NCBI GenBank assembly: GCA_016508695.1
Contig: VNKQ01000014.1
Location: 496,001 to 560,000, forward strand
DNA: 64,000 bases
Origin: Hyphodiscus hymeniophilus
Taxonomy: Eukaryota; Ascomycota; Leotiomycetes; Helotiales; Hyphodiscaceae
Direction: 5' to 3'
Shown: positions 33,617 through 45,661 of the stretch, in pieces
Numbering within the stretch: position 1 is the first letter of the stretch
Layout of the letters: each line of letters begins with the position of its first letter
Notes under the pieces: generated by a model
The model's database searches: none
Seen by the model: only the letters and a program-made list of their open reading frames with translations
What the model was told of the DNA's origin: nothing
Translations under genes and position numbers: made by a program

Positions 33617-35945
33617 AGAATGGAGGCCACAGCCTTGCGGATGGTTAGAGCTGCCAATTGCGTGGAAGGTTTGAGGGCCAGCATGGGCCAGCCTCGTAGC
33701 CTCGTCTCGTCGCTTCCCGTCACCGTCGTGGGGGTCGAGAAAGAAGGGGGGGATAGCAGCCAGGAAGAATGAAACCTGAAAGAGGAAGAGGAAGGGGGCG
33801 TCAACGAAAAAGAAAGCAAGGCTTGCAATAATACATCTCGGGCGAGAAGTTCGTGATGTTAGGATGCGCGGCTGCAGGCGCTGATGATAAGCGCCCTGAC
33901 CTTACTCCGCATCATGCAGGCAGACTGCCATCTAGACCTCTAGACCACTCCAAATGCTGGATTAGCGCCTCGTTCTGCTTGCAGACGGACCGAGCCATAC
34001 ATGTGATTGTGAGGCGTGATTATGCGTAATAAGGTGATCGAATACTCTCTCTCAAAAAGCATTGAGAGAATGAGGATCTAAGAAGCTCCCTGTGCTCAGA
34101 TATACGCAGCAGTCTGCGCTTGTTTTCTAAAAATAAGGAGGCTTCGGTTAGCCTCTACTTCTTTCGGCGACAATCGTCTGAAAAGGTCTCCACTACCCTC
34201 TTCTAATTCTAAAGAGCCATTCTCTGTCTTCTGAACGACACCCAATTACTTTCAATGATTCAGATGATTTGCTTTATCATAGAAAACAAACCTCAAACAT
34301 TCCGACTTCTCACGAGTTGTGAGCAAAGGGGATACTCAGGTCTTTGACTTAGTCTCTTCCTGGAAGCAATGCAACTCAGTCGAAAGGCCCAAGGCTTCCC
34401 GAGTCATCATTTGAACGCGAGAGTCACGCAAGTTGCGTGGAATTTTTCAACTGTTCTCAGTGCGTTGTCAGTGCGGAGCTGTGTTCTCGGATCGCTCATG
34501 CAATATGTATTGTATGCTCGAAGACAGCGTCGATCTATCATTCAACTATCAAGATATTCTATACATGGACTTGAGCTTCGAGCAACATGAATTAAGTTCG
34601 TTATGCAACTGCGGCGGGAGTGAGCATCTGTCCGCTCTAATTGGGTGAGAAGGCAGGAAACGTGACCGACACAAAAGAAGCAAAGACACTACATTTCTAT
34701 ACCGGACTTCACCCTGGCTCTACCTTGAGCCAGAAAACGGTGAGTTCTGAGATGCTCCTATAGTGTAGAAGGTTAGATAATTGCTTCATTAAGAGATATG
34801 GGTACCAAGGGGTGTCGATTTCGGGAATTTGTTGCGCAGAGATAACGTATTGAGATGGCCTCAATTTTGACTGGCTTGCATAGCACTGCTCAACAATGTC
34901 CCCCAAGAATTATGACATCTCCGTGGGAAGCTTCGAACGCACTAATGGCTCATCCAGAACGCTTTCGGCTGCAATCTTGAGCTCGGGTGTGTTCGGTACA
35001 TTTCTATCCGTTTTGATGACACGGAGTCGCTGCATGCTCGCCGTGGGGAATCGGCAGTGGTGCAAAGGCAAGAATATTCGGAATTGCTTATCACTTCTAC
35101 GGCGGCACCACAAGGTTCTGAAACTGAAGGGGACTCATAATCCCGTGGTCCAGCAGTTTCCGAATCACGCAATTACTTTGAGCGATTATGATAGATGTTG
35201 GACTCATCCTGACGGGAATGAGATCAACCTATCCGAAATGCAAAACGTAGGTTAACATCGACCCATCCGAGAAGCTTAACTCCTTGGAAGAAGATACCGG
35301 GGGCTTTCCACTACCCAAATCGCTCACTTCTTTCATAGAATTACTTGCTGGCTTGGATTGACGAGATGGGCACGTGATACTTGGTCACAGGACTTGACCT
35401 ATCCGTTTTTCAGGTCGTTGCGAACACATCTATCTCACTTGAGAGTTGAGGTTGTATGTATCCCTTATCTCTGTCCACAAAAGAGTCATCTTCTCTAGCT
35501 CTTCTCTTCCTCTTCCCACTACCTCCGTATGCAACAACACATTTGTTGTTTTCCGTGTATCGCTGAAAGAAGAAAAACGGAAGTTTGCTGTCCGGATGAT
35601 CGGCGATAAACCCGCCTGGTGCCGCTGAACTAAGCCCTGTTGGCCGCCTGCAAACGTGGGGGCTATTGCACTTGCAGAACCGTACCGGCCCGTAAGACGC
35701 CTTCTATGGGATGATCGGATCATATCGCATGTCTCTGGACTCTGGACTCTGCTCCCGCCCATTCTCACCCACCCATATTGAAGGATCCGTCATAAAAGGG
35801 GGAGTCTTATCTTGCCAGGGCGGTGGCATCATGTTTTCCAGGGGCATGCTTTTCAACCTGAACCGAGTGTCTCGGCTTCGATTCGGTAGCCTGACACACC
35901 TATGCGGTACTTCCGTGCTACTTACCTTACCTACCGTAATCGAGA

Positions 35946-35976
<31 letters not shown>

Positions 35977-38092
35977 TGTTGCGTGCTTGCTCCGCCTTAG
36001 CTTTGATGCCTCTAGCATGTAGGGTTTAGACTCGGGAATACCGCAGGAGACAACAATGACTTACGCAGCCTAATCCCAAGGGCGTGGGATATGGAGCTGG
36101 CGGAGTCATAATACGATACTGTGGCCGACATCCCGCGGGATTGTCGGTCTCTACTTCGGTGCTTCTCTTCTTGGGGAGCTCGGAGCGCCCAAGTGCTCCC
36201 ACACGGATCGTTCCCAGCGGTGACGGGTGAAATCGTGCGTTTCTTATGATTATCCAGGGATGGCGTTGATGCGCGCGCAGACCGTGCACGTTGCGTGATT
36301 TTTGAGGCAGATTGGTACAAGTTGTCGGTATGGCCAACCTTTCTGATAGGGTGGCGAGCTTTGGGACATTTTGCTGCGATACTGTGGGTTACACAACTCA
36401 CGAGGCAGCATGGATGCGAAGCTCCAGGCTTTCGGGATCGAGATTGGTGAGAGCGTACAACAGGAAGAGTATTGTACGGAGGTACATACACATATACGTA
36501 CGCAGAGTACGAAGGGTAGGTACAGTGGTACGGCAGGGCTCTGATGGTTTCCAATTCTTCTTATCTCTCTTGTCTCCCTCATCTGTCCTTCTCCGGCCAG
36601 CGGTTCCTGGATCCTTCACATGTCGGCGAAGTGCCTGGATCTTCTGTGTAAGTTGGGTGCTTCAGACACAACGATAGTGCCATGTTGTGCAAGCAGAGTC
36701 GGTGGGGAGAAAAGTGGTGCTGCTGTGGGTTGTTGCAACTCCTTCATGGGCAGTTGGGCACACTTGATAGGGCCGTTATGGAGGCGCCTTATGGAGATCG
36801 TTTCTCATTGCTCTGCGGGGAAATATTGTAGAATTTGGGGGACTCTTTTGGATAAGCTAGCTCACCACTACGATTGCACATGCGATGTTGCCGATCTTTT
36901 GGCCCTTCGGAGGGACGACTCGGAGCGATGAAACGCCTTTCACTCTGAAATCCATCCCAACTCTAAAATGCATTCAACAAGAAAGGACAATCAATGTACC
37001 GGTGATCGTAAAGTAAAAGCTGGATCGATACGAGTACATAACGACTGACAAGGAGCGGGTACTGTGTGCTTCTGATGAGCCACGAATCCGTTGACACCCT
37101 GTCAATATCCCAACAAGACTATCTCTGTGGTACTGTATCTTAGGACAATTGATGACCGAGAGATGAATCCCCCATCCAATCCTCAACCTGTCTTTTTTTA
37201 CAAGAGGTAGCCAAAAAAATCCGGCTCGTCCCGCAGAATCATTCGTTAAAAGGGGTGGCTGTACAACCTTGTAGATAGTCTTTTGTATTGTACAGTAAAA
37301 TCTTGCTATGGAAGCATCCGTCCGCGAACGGAGGGAGGAGTAGTGGGACGGTAAAATATACGAAGTAATAGTCTATCGTGGTGCCATAGTACCGTGTTTT
37401 CTGCTTGGTTACCTTTGTAGACTTTAAGGCAATGTAGGAAAGTTCACTACCAAATGCAACGATGCGATACTAACAGAGTTTGTCGTTGATTTCCATAGCA
37501 AATTCCAACAGCCTTGCGCACCTCGTTGTTTCACCTGCGTCTCTGTACGGCGAGTCGCCCGCTGTCGTGCTACAGATAGAACCCCCCCTGATGCTTGCTT
37601 ATCTCTACCCACCCACATACCCACTTCTACATCCACAAACGGCCGACCCTTGGGCCCTTGGCCTTTCTTAGACCCCTTTGCTTTTGCTGCTAGTGCTTCC
37701 TTGCTGGCAAGGGCCTGGCTTAGTTTGTGCTTGCTATCACTGATAAACTTGCAGTCTCTTAAAAGTACCGCCCACCCGCACGCCATGGCTATGGACCCCA
37801 TATTGCCGAAGATCGCGGTACTTCACACCTTCAACAGTTCTTACAGACGTCCTAGGTAACAGGAAGCCGGCCGGCCAGCTCTGAGAAATTCCTACAGCAC
37901 TTACTTTGTAACACTCTTCTATCTCCAGTCTGATCTCTATGTGCGAATACTTGACCCTGCTTTCTGCCGGAGTTACCTCGACGAAGACGATCCGGGCGAT
38001 CTCCAAAACGACATTTGACTCTACCGGTCCGACCCCTATGCCTTCTTTTGCCCTGTGGAGCCATCGATTCGGAAGACCTGGTTATCACGAGC
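33617..38092. other. 4.5-kb gene-poor interval
   Basis: Numerous short frames occur but no convincing gene. An ATG at 34896 opens 119 codons and a plus frame spans 35711-36022, the latter extended only by the GAC repeat. Near 37905-38010 a plus frame reads VRILDPAFCRSYLDEDDPGD and then stops; it looks coding and lies just upstream of the Cys-motif gene but in another frame. A CT-rich stretch around 37560-37700 could be a leader. Confidence 0.45.
35948..35977 (+). repeat. (GAC)n trinucleotide microsatellite
   Basis: Nine perfect GAC units followed by GAT, in a region with no accepted gene. One plus frame would read it as poly-Asp. Confidence 0.9.
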
Positions 38093-39547
38093 ATGTTTTC
38101 CCCGCCTCGACGTGAGAGGGCTCGAGAGGGAGGAGAGGGAGCAGAGGATTCCCACCTACCGCAAGGAGACTGCCGATACATATTACTCCACCCAGATTTC
38201 AAAGGGTTGCGCTGTGCGTGTGTGGGATTTGCGCTCAACCGCGCCATACCGGGCAGTACTTGTGATTGTGGACACCAGGCATGCTATCATGTCCCAGAGA
38301 AGGAAGCCGGCTCTGTTCAACGCCATGAGCTCGAGACTCTGAAAGAGAAAATAAACTTGCTGGAGACTGAGTTGGATCGAGAAAGGCATGGCGGAAGGGT
38401 TGTGGAGCGCTTGGGCCAGTTGGAGGAGCTTATCGACAACCGAAAAACAGACAATGATACAGAGATCAAGAACTTGTATCGGGGTATTGGTGGACTTTGG
38501 CAGAACGTCGGAGCCTTGAACAAACGGACACCATATTACGATGACCATATCGAAGGTCTTGTTGACGATGTCCAACGGATACGAAATCGCTTGATTGAGA
38601 TCGACGATGCCTCAATGCGAGTGGAGGATAGAGTTGAGGCTTTGGAGAATGCGTCACCAAAATGCACCCTCTCATTTAGCAGTCGTCGGAGGAAGGCATC
38701 GACACCACCTTCTGTTCAAAATGATCCGCTCACCGACGATGCCATCAAGTGGGAAGAACCGCTCTCCGATTCGCGCATCCCTTTACGGACCATGATAACG
38801 GAAGAGCCCCCACACATCCAGTCTTTTCGTGAGCGGGTTGCCTCCGTAGGATCTGGATCCCAGGCTTGGACGGTGCACATATCTTTTCTCCCAACCTTGT
38901 CCCAACCCTTTCCCTTCGAGAAAGACACCGCCGCATACAAGCGATGCTTGTCTCGAGGACTTCATCGAGTTATCGCCGTCCCAGACTCTGACAGTTATTC
39001 ATTCATCACCGCCATCGAGGAGAACTTCGCCGAAATACTGAGAGGCCGACCATGGCAACCTCTCGCCGCCAAGATCTGTGACGCGAAAAACCTTCGCGGT
39101 CTTCCCATGCTTCGTCAACTCGACGAAAAGCTTATCGGGAGTGATTACGACTACGAATTTCTCCAGAAGCAATGTGCAGTGACGGACGAAGTTGGGAAGA
39201 TCCTGGACATCTACATTGCTATGTCCGAGGACTCTATCACCTGGGATGACTTGAATACGGTCACTCCCTTCCTCGATGGGCTAGAAGCCTCATGGATATA
39301 TGACTCTTACCTTGACGGTCCATACATGGACTCTGATAACAACGGCCACGACGGCATTTCTGGTGTGGAGAAACGGCCCGCTGCTGGTGACTGGTCCCCA
39401 ACAACCACCAGAACAAAGCGAAACCAATCCGAAATCTCACGTACCTCGAGCTTCGGCTCCATCGATGGAGAAGCCAAGCGGCCCAAGATGCGACGGCCCA
39501 CCAATGCGAGTGTTGAGGTGGTAGGAAGACGGGCGGAAGCAGTGTGA
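38093..39547 (+). CDS. Hypothetical fungal protein with Cys/His N-terminal motif and coiled coil
   Basis: From the first ATG (38093) the frame gives 484 residues without introns; the frame stays open upstream, so a further 5' exon is possible. Residues ~30-75 carry a Cys/His motif: ILLHPDFKGLRCACVGFALN, then GSTCDCGHQACYH, with spacing suggestive of metal binding. A long coiled coil follows (HELETLKEKINLLETELDRE through to VEDRVEALENASP). The C-terminal half has an ordered-looking block, PFPFEKDTAAYKRCLSRGLH and later FAEILRGRPWQPLAAKICDA, then a basic tail with KRPKMRRPTN, a possible nuclear signal. I believe related proteins are widespread in Pezizomycotina, but I cannot name the family or function. 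Confidence 0.72.
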   Translation: MFSPPRRERAREGGEGAEDSHLPQGDCRYILLHPDFKGLRCACVGFALNRAIPGSTCDCGHQACYHVPEKEAGSVQRHELETLKEKINLLETELDRERHGGRVVERLGQLEELIDNRKTDNDTEIKNLYRGIGGLWQNVGALNKRTPYYDDHIEGLVDDVQRIRNRLIEIDDASMRVEDRVEALENASPKCTLSFSSRRRKASTPPSVQNDPLTDDAIKWEEPLSDSRIPLRTMITEEPPHIQSFRERVASVGSGSQAWTVHISFLPTLSQPFPFEKDTAAYKRCLSRGLHRVIAVPDSDSYSFITAIEENFAEILRGRPWQPLAAKICDAKNLRGLPMLRQLDEKLIGSDYDYEFLQKQCAVTDEVGKILDIYIAMSEDSITWDDLNTVTPFLDGLEASWIYDSYLDGPYMDSDNNGHDGISGVEKRPAAGDWSPTTTRTKRNQSEISRTSSFGSIDGEAKRPKMRRPTNASVEVVGRRAEAV

Positions 39548-40832
39548 GAATTCGTTGCACATCTTACATCTTAGGAGGATTCGGTTTTTCGTGTACTCGG
39601 TCATGGTTTTTAAGCTAGGAGTAAGGAGACTGGCGCATAGATGGAAGAGATATACCTGAGATGGTTTCACTGGCGTTAAGCATCGTGTATCGTGTAGCTC
39701 CTTGACGACCTGGGGGTTGTGACCGCACTTCCCATGGAAAACTTTCATAACGACTCTGGGTAGCCATTAAATCTTGGCTTGAGTTTTCATAGAGAGACCT
39801 GCGAATTTTTGATAGATAAGAGGAGTTGACGCCCACATGCGACGATGTCCGTGCAACAGAGCAACTTCCGGGAAATAATCATGTATCCCATGTCAATGGA
39901 TTGTTTTCTACGGCAAAAGACTGTCAGGTCGTCATTCCTTTCTCGGTTTAGTCTTCCATGCATTACTCCTTTGTGACTCCAATCGAGGTATCAGGCTACA
40001 AGATCCTATTGTTTGAAATTGTCCGGACTCAACAAACATCATCACATCGCAATGGAGATTGAATCATCTTTTCAAAATGCTGATTCTCGGAAATCCGAGA
40101 CATTCGCCTTTTACTAGACACCTCTCCAAACTCCTAAGTGGCGTAAAACCTGGACCATTTAGGATGTTGGCGAACACTCACTATGGCGTTCTATGATCGT
40201 TCATTCCTTGCTAATGAACTCGTATAGACTTCATTGGATTTCTATGGAGTTTCACTTATCCGGAGAAACTTGAGTGAGGAGACTTCTGTCAAATAGATGG
40301 CGGCGGAAATAATGAAATCGTGGTTGCGTGTAAAAGTCGAAATGAAGGACGTTGTCTTTGAGAGATACTACTATCAAGAAAATTCTCTGTTTAGCGAATA
40401 CCAAACAATGGTATCTTTACGATTGAGAGTACTCTCATCCCTCTGTTGATCGTCTTTCAAGATTGTTAGAATTCGACGCCCTCAGTTTCCAATCGCAATC
40501 GAGGCTCATTCAGTCCACTGATTAGGTAGGCGGTATCTAAAACGGGGGGCATTTTTACCCCACCGAAGCTAGCCTCAGCCAGGCGAGACGTCACTTTTCA
40601 GATGGGCAGATGTCTGTTTCTGAATCTATGAAGTAAATCGCGTGAAAATCGACAGCATAAAAAATTTGCTTGAATACTGGCTTTATTATCTCAAGCGGAC
40701 ACGTCTTTACGAAGTGTTCTTATGCTTCACCGTCACGCAAACACTCCCACAACACTCTGAAATCGCACTTGCTCTTTTCAAAGGAAGGAAGTCTCGACCG
40801 TGGGAGCCTCCCAGGTCATTCACTTCACTGGC
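39548..40832. other. Intergenic, 1.3 kb
   Basis: No gene seen. Several AT-rich stretches and short frames only. The last 200 bases are the probable promoter and leader of the F-box gene. Confidence 0.45.
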
Positions 40833-43439
40833 ATGGCAAGAACAAAATCAAACCTCAACTCAACCATGTCCGATTCTTCATCTACCCCAAATAAACGTCG
40901 ACGAACCAAAGGCGCTTTCGAGATGAAGGTAAAGCAAGGTATGTCTCCAAAGTCGATCTGTTCCACGAACTGCTCCTCACTCACGGACGCAGTACAAATG
41001 ACATGGCCTCCCAAGGAGCTCCCTGTCGAGATATTCCAATTGATTGTCGAATACCTACCCCGCTCGAGTGTCCAGAATATGCGTCGCGTCAACAAGGAGT
41101 TTGAGGAAAAGGTGTCGGCATATTTGTTCAAGGTCGTGGTTGTTCCCTTCAAACCCGAGATTTATGGCATCACACCAGAACCCACGCTGGCTGGCATTAC
41201 GCACGCTCAGACTCGCCAGAATGAGATTCTACAAGGTTCGGTGATGTTACAGGACAAAGGCATGAGGGTATTCCAAGGCTTCGGTGGCCATATCCGGAAG
41301 TTCGCTATGTCATTCGAGTTCGACGAGCGGAAGTTGGCGAACCCGCCCACAAAGTCCGATCAAGAGGCTATCAAAGCGTTTTGGGGTATTTACCGATGGC
41401 CGTTCAAGGCGTACAACAGATATGCACAACTTGAAGGACTTGAGCAGACCGCGGATGAGACTAGAACGATGGCAAAGGCGCTGCGATTTATTGTCAATGC
41501 GAACGAACTTGGCTTATCTATTGATGGTGGTTTGGGCTGGTTAGCAGGTCCGGATATCAACCAGAGAGTCATAGATCGTGGTGGAAAGGTCCCTGTGTTT
41601 GGTGAATCGAAATTCGTCCCGGAGGATCCCCCAAAGATTACGAAGGCACAGAGCAAAATCGCGTCAACGTCGAGCCCAAGCTCGAGTCCTGGAGAAGGTC
41701 ATCAGCGTACAATATTCCGGAGAATGCTCCAAGAATCAGGACACCAGGGACAGGCCCTTGAGGCTGCACTGCAGATGTTGCAGGAAGGAGAGCATATCAC
41801 AGACTTTAACCCGCCACACGACCCTCTTGCTTCGACCGTATCCAGCGCATCTAGCAGCTTCCGCGCGAACAGCTTAAGTGCTGTGGCCACCCCTACTCCT
41901 GCGCATGCGCCTACTCCTGTGTTTGTTACGCCGAATGGTCTGCATTTCGCTCCTACCACTTTGTTCGCTGGCAGCTACTACAACGTAGCAGGCGACGCGA
42001 GAGAAGTCATCAACCTCGATCCAGATTCCGAGTCTGACGACATGGATGGCGAGACCGCAACGGAGGCTCAAGCCATTACCACTGCTGCCAAGTCAAGCAA
42101 GACCAAGTCTGAAGGTTGTCCGTTAAAGCCAAATGAGCTTACCACTCCCCAACGAGAAATGCTACTTGAGATCGAGTGGGCCCAGCGAGCTTTTATGCAG
42201 TCATATGCTATTGCAATCATCGATAATCCTATGACATTCAACTTCATCGAGACGCTCACAATCGCCCGCATTCCAAATCGTCATTTACCTATCCTGCGTC
42301 GAGAGGACTTCTGGGATGGTCTGCCACAACTCAAGAAGTTCTCGCTGGCCGTCATTCCTGACTGGCGTGACATTGTTAAATTACCGACGAGCTGGGTTCA
42401 AGATATCAAGCTAGCACCTTCTCAATCGGTTAATGGTGTTTTCCAAATACTTCAGGACCAGATATCTCGCCGAAAGAACATTAAGACCCTCCATTTTGAA
42501 TGGATTGGCGGAGGAGAAGAAGCTGCCGGCTTATTCGCACGTAATCAACAGGTTCTCGCCGCACCACTGGTCCCCAAAGCTCTGGATATGGTCAATAGAT
42601 CTTACGTCGCCCACCTTCTCGCATTACCTCACGTTGAGCATCTCTCATTGAAGAATTGCTGGGTATCTCCTCATATTTTGACCAGACTTGCTTTGGCTAT
42701 GAAGAAGGAAGCACTACAAAGCTTCACTTTTGATTCTGTCTCGTTGACAGCACCTGTGGCTCTAAACGCTCAACCAGGTCCTTTGACGCACGCTGGGCAC
42801 AACAATGCTCATCATGCTGCAGTAAACATTCTCTTGCTCAACTTGCAGCCATTAGCAGGCGGCCATAATGGACCTGCACCGATTCCGGTGCCAGCTGTTC
42901 CGACAAATGCCAACGGTGGCCCAGCATGGCTTTCGCCTCCTCGGGTTGGTTCATGGTCTTCTTTCATCGATACCTTCACTCCTGGCAACACTATAGCACA
43001 AATTCGGTACGCTCGGAATCAAGACGTGTATGAACCTGAACCCCGCGATCCAAGCAGCATCAATACGCTTGAATTTAAGTCTTGTGGCTATGTTCATCTT
43101 CCACTGGACTTTGACCAGACGATTCTCGATCCTTCTGCTCCCCCACCCCCTCAAGCCCAAGCCATTACGAAGCATATCAGCGAAATCGATGCACACATGA
43201 TGAAGCCGCATGACTATACAATGGGTACCATCGTCAACCACATTTGCAACCGTGAGAAGCAGACTCTTGAGAATGCTTTCCAAATGGATGTTGGATGGGG
43301 GCCATCTCGTTCTGTCCTATATGCCGACTCTGTGGCGGATGGCATTGTGCACCCTGGTCAAGGTCGATTCGATGGTCTTATATGGCAACCGCGACTCACT
43401 GTTCCCGGATCGGATCCGTCATCGTCATCTTCGTCTTAA
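40833..43439 (+). CDS. Large F-box domain protein
   Basis: Probably a substrate adaptor of an SCF ubiquitin ligase. Near residue 40-60 a degenerate F-box reads WPPKELPVEIFQLIVEYLPR followed by SSVQNMRRVNKEFEEKVSAY. The rest, about 780 residues, includes a disordered Ser/Pro region and an acidic LDPDSESDDMDG patch. After these comes an ordered C-terminal half with leucine-rich, repeat-like strands (LALPHVEHLSLKNCWVSPHI, LQSFTFDSVSLT). Without splicing the frame is 868 residues; removal of a 54-nt GT-AG segment at 40939-40992 gives 850 and brings a short basic leader next to the F-box. The start is the first ATG at 40833; a second at 40866 is equally possible. Substrate unknown. Confidence 0.82.
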   Translation: MARTKSNLNSTMSDSSSTPNKRRRTKGAFEMKVKQGMSPKSICSTNCSSLTDAVQMTWPPKELPVEIFQLIVEYLPRSSVQNMRRVNKEFEEKVSAYLFKVVVVPFKPEIYGITPEPTLAGITHAQTRQNEILQGSVMLQDKGMRVFQGFGGHIRKFAMSFEFDERKLANPPTKSDQEAIKAFWGIYRWPFKAYNRYAQLEGLEQTADETRTMAKALRFIVNANELGLSIDGGLGWLAGPDINQRVIDRGGKVPVFGESKFVPEDPPKITKAQSKIASTSSPSSSPGEGHQRTIFRRMLQESGHQGQALEAALQMLQEGEHITDFNPPHDPLASTVSSASSSFRANSLSAVATPTPAHAPTPVFVTPNGLHFAPTTLFAGSYYNVAGDAREVINLDPDSESDDMDGETATEAQAITTAAKSSKTKSEGCPLKPNELTTPQREMLLEIEWAQRAFMQSYAIAIIDNPMTFNFIETLTIARIPNRHLPILRREDFWDGLPQLKKFSLAVIPDWRDIVKLPTSWVQDIKLAPSQSVNGVFQILQDQISRRKNIKTLHFEWIGGGEEAAGLFARNQQVLAAPLVPKALDMVNRSYVAHLLALPHVEHLSLKNCWVSPHILTRLALAMKKEALQSFTFDSVSLTAPVALNAQPGPLTHAGHNNAHHAAVNILLLNLQPLAGGHNGPAPIPVPAVPTNANGGPAWLSPPRVGSWSSFIDTFTPGNTIAQIRYARNQDVYEPEPRDPSSINTLEFKSCGYVHLPLDFDQTILDPSAPPPPQAQAITKHISEIDAHMMKPHDYTMGTIVNHICNREKQTLENAFQMDVGWGPSRSVLYADSVADGIVHPGQGRFDGLIWQPRLTVPGSDPSSSSSS

Positions 43440-44457
43440 GCGTGTACCAACCGACCGTGGAGTAAGCTTGAAACTTCGATGTATGCCATCTTCTCGTCGA
43501 TAATGAGCTCTACTTTCCGAATCTTGCTCTCACATCGTCCTATGTGTCACTTCGCTCTCGGATTTCACTTTTCATGGCCACAAATTTCAGTATCAGAGCA
43601 GTACGTTCATTACGTATCACTCATCGTTATTAGAGCATAGCGTTGGTTTGGATTCTTAAAATACGCATTAATTGAGTTTCAAATGGAATATGGATGAGTA
43701 TGGTCATGATCTCAGCTCACTGACCTGCACCAAGCCCACCACCTGTAAATTAAAAAGGAGACCCCTATTAAAGATGTTCGATTAGTCTCTTTGGCATGCA
43801 GAAAATGGACTTCAAGATGAATATGGGCATCTTATCGTTGATCTATGACGGTATGAATCATAGAATCATCAATCGTCCAAACCTGCAAATTTGCTTGTGA
43901 GCTGTTCCTGTAATTCCTGCGAATCGACCGTTGAGATACCGACCATCCATGCAGTATTCCAGTGTCTTATCATTTGAAAATGGGGAATGATCTCATCGTT
44001 CTAGGGGTCCTCACTTGTAAGTATGCGAATCTGCATGATGGCTGGGTTGCTTGTTATCATTGAACCGACCCAGCTTGAGACTTTCGAACAAGAGACTGCG
44101 ATCCGTCATGCTTACTCCTCTGAGAGACGGGGATCTGGAGCAAGCATGTGGGTATTTGTCTCAAGATTGGGTTATATGGGCAAGTTCGAGGACAACTTCG
44201 AGTTCAGTCTGCTGCAGAACTACATCATTCCCGAGTGGCTTTGAGGCTATAAGACCATTTTTTGTGTTAGTTTAGCAATATCACAACGCAACTTCACCAA
44301 ACAAGGAGTCCATGAGTGTTTGTGAAATCATTTCTGAGATGACCAGCGATGCATGCTACAGAAGTACAGCCAGCACTTTTAAAGAAAGCCGTTCGCTTCA
44401 TGAATTCCGCAATACCCATTGCAATCCCTCACATGCCATGCCCAACCATAAAAACAT
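43440..44457. other. Convergent intergenic region, 1 kb
   Basis: Lies between the F-box gene and the 3' end of RPL17. Only 3' UTR-like AT-rich sequence and short frames are present, without coding signs. Confidence 0.45.
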
Positions 44458-45661
44458 CTAAGCAGCAGTGATAGCACGGCGTTGACGGGCTCCTCGTTGT
44501 CTGGCATTCAATCGGATCTCCTCACGCTCAACTACCGCCTCCGACTTCTGGACTACCTCTTCTCCCTCGGTGAGAATCAGTTCAATGTGGCAGGGATTGG
44601 ACATGTATGGGTTGATCTGGATACTATTAGAATGTTGGTATGAATAATTGGGACAGAAGAGCTTACACGACCGTGAGCACGGTATGTTCGGCGGCGTTGC
44701 TTGGGGGCTTGGTTGACTTGAATGTGCTTGACAATCAGGTTTCCGGTATCAAGGCCTTTGGTGTCGGCGTTTGCTTCGGCATTCTTAAGGAGACCTGCAA
44801 AACTTTAGCAACAGGATCCAGACGCAATAATGTGGAGAGGTTTCTTACCGAGAAGGAACTCAGCAGACTTGACGGGCCATCGTGCACGGGAAACACCGAA
44901 CTGCTTTCCTATAACATAAACCCATTAGCATCTGCCTTTCAAAATACTTCGGCCAATAACAAGATATCCTCGGAGGAGTCGTGATCGGATTACAGGGGGC
45001 GCCTACCTTGTGCAGCACGTCCAGTTCCACCAGCATATCTTCTCATTGGGACAGCTTCCTTGTGTTCTTGAACGTTCTCAAGGAACTTCACGGCGCGCTG
45101 GAGCTTCCATCCGTTGATGGCTTGAGCGGTCTCGCGGGTGTTCTTGAAGGAAACTGCTGGGGGTCAGCACAAATATCGTAAGAGTATTGGAGCGATTCGA
45201 GTTGTCTGGGTAGTGTCGAGCGTGTTGACTTGTCCCAAGACTCCTAACCGGTCGGTAAAACGGTAAGAAAGGATTCCTACGAACCTCGCAAGTATGCCCC
45301 TCTCGCACGAGCACTCTTTGTAGGTGCAATCTCGGTGGCTGCGTATCGAACCTGTTGATGATATAATTAGCCTCAGTCCTCAAATGCTGCGTCTCCGTCC
45401 TGTCAACCCGAACGACCCCCTCCTCCCTCCAGAATCAAGCAATTCATCAATCCCCGTCCTTGAAAGCCGTCTCATTCCAGATGTGCGATCAATCCCATTC
45501 TCCAGCAAATGCAAACGCTGTTGTTCGGCGCGGATTGAAAGGCTCTGCTGTCGCTGCAATCTGAGTTGTCCTCCACCCCCACATGCTCATTTATATTGAG
45601 CACTCTCTACTTGCGCGAGAGCATTGCAATCGGGTGATAGAAAGAACAGATTTCTTACCAT
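44458..45661 (-). CDS. RPL17: 60S ribosomal protein L17 (uL22)
   Basis: Cytosolic large-subunit protein lining the nascent-peptide exit tunnel. Six minus-strand exons give 187 residues: 45661-45659, 45351-45285, 45153-45007, 44908-44849, 44794-44667, 44616-44458, all in phase. The protein begins MVRYAATEIAPTKSARARGA, continues NTRETAQAINGWKLQRAVKF and ends with INPYMSNPCHIELILTEGEE and a basic tail, matching the L17/uL22 family in length and sequence. The first coding exon is only the ATG, followed immediately by a GTAAGA donor and a 307-nt intron. It is transcribed divergently from RPS18, whose start is 248 bp away. Confidence 0.95.

Noticed and set aside
34896..35255. A 119-codon plus-strand ATG frame in the gene-poor interval.
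   Set aside because: No recognisable domain, and competing frames of similar length overlap; not above chance.
35711..36022. A plus-strand frame with a poly-Asp run.
   Set aside because: The run comes from the GAC microsatellite, which keeps any frame open; the rest lacks coding character.
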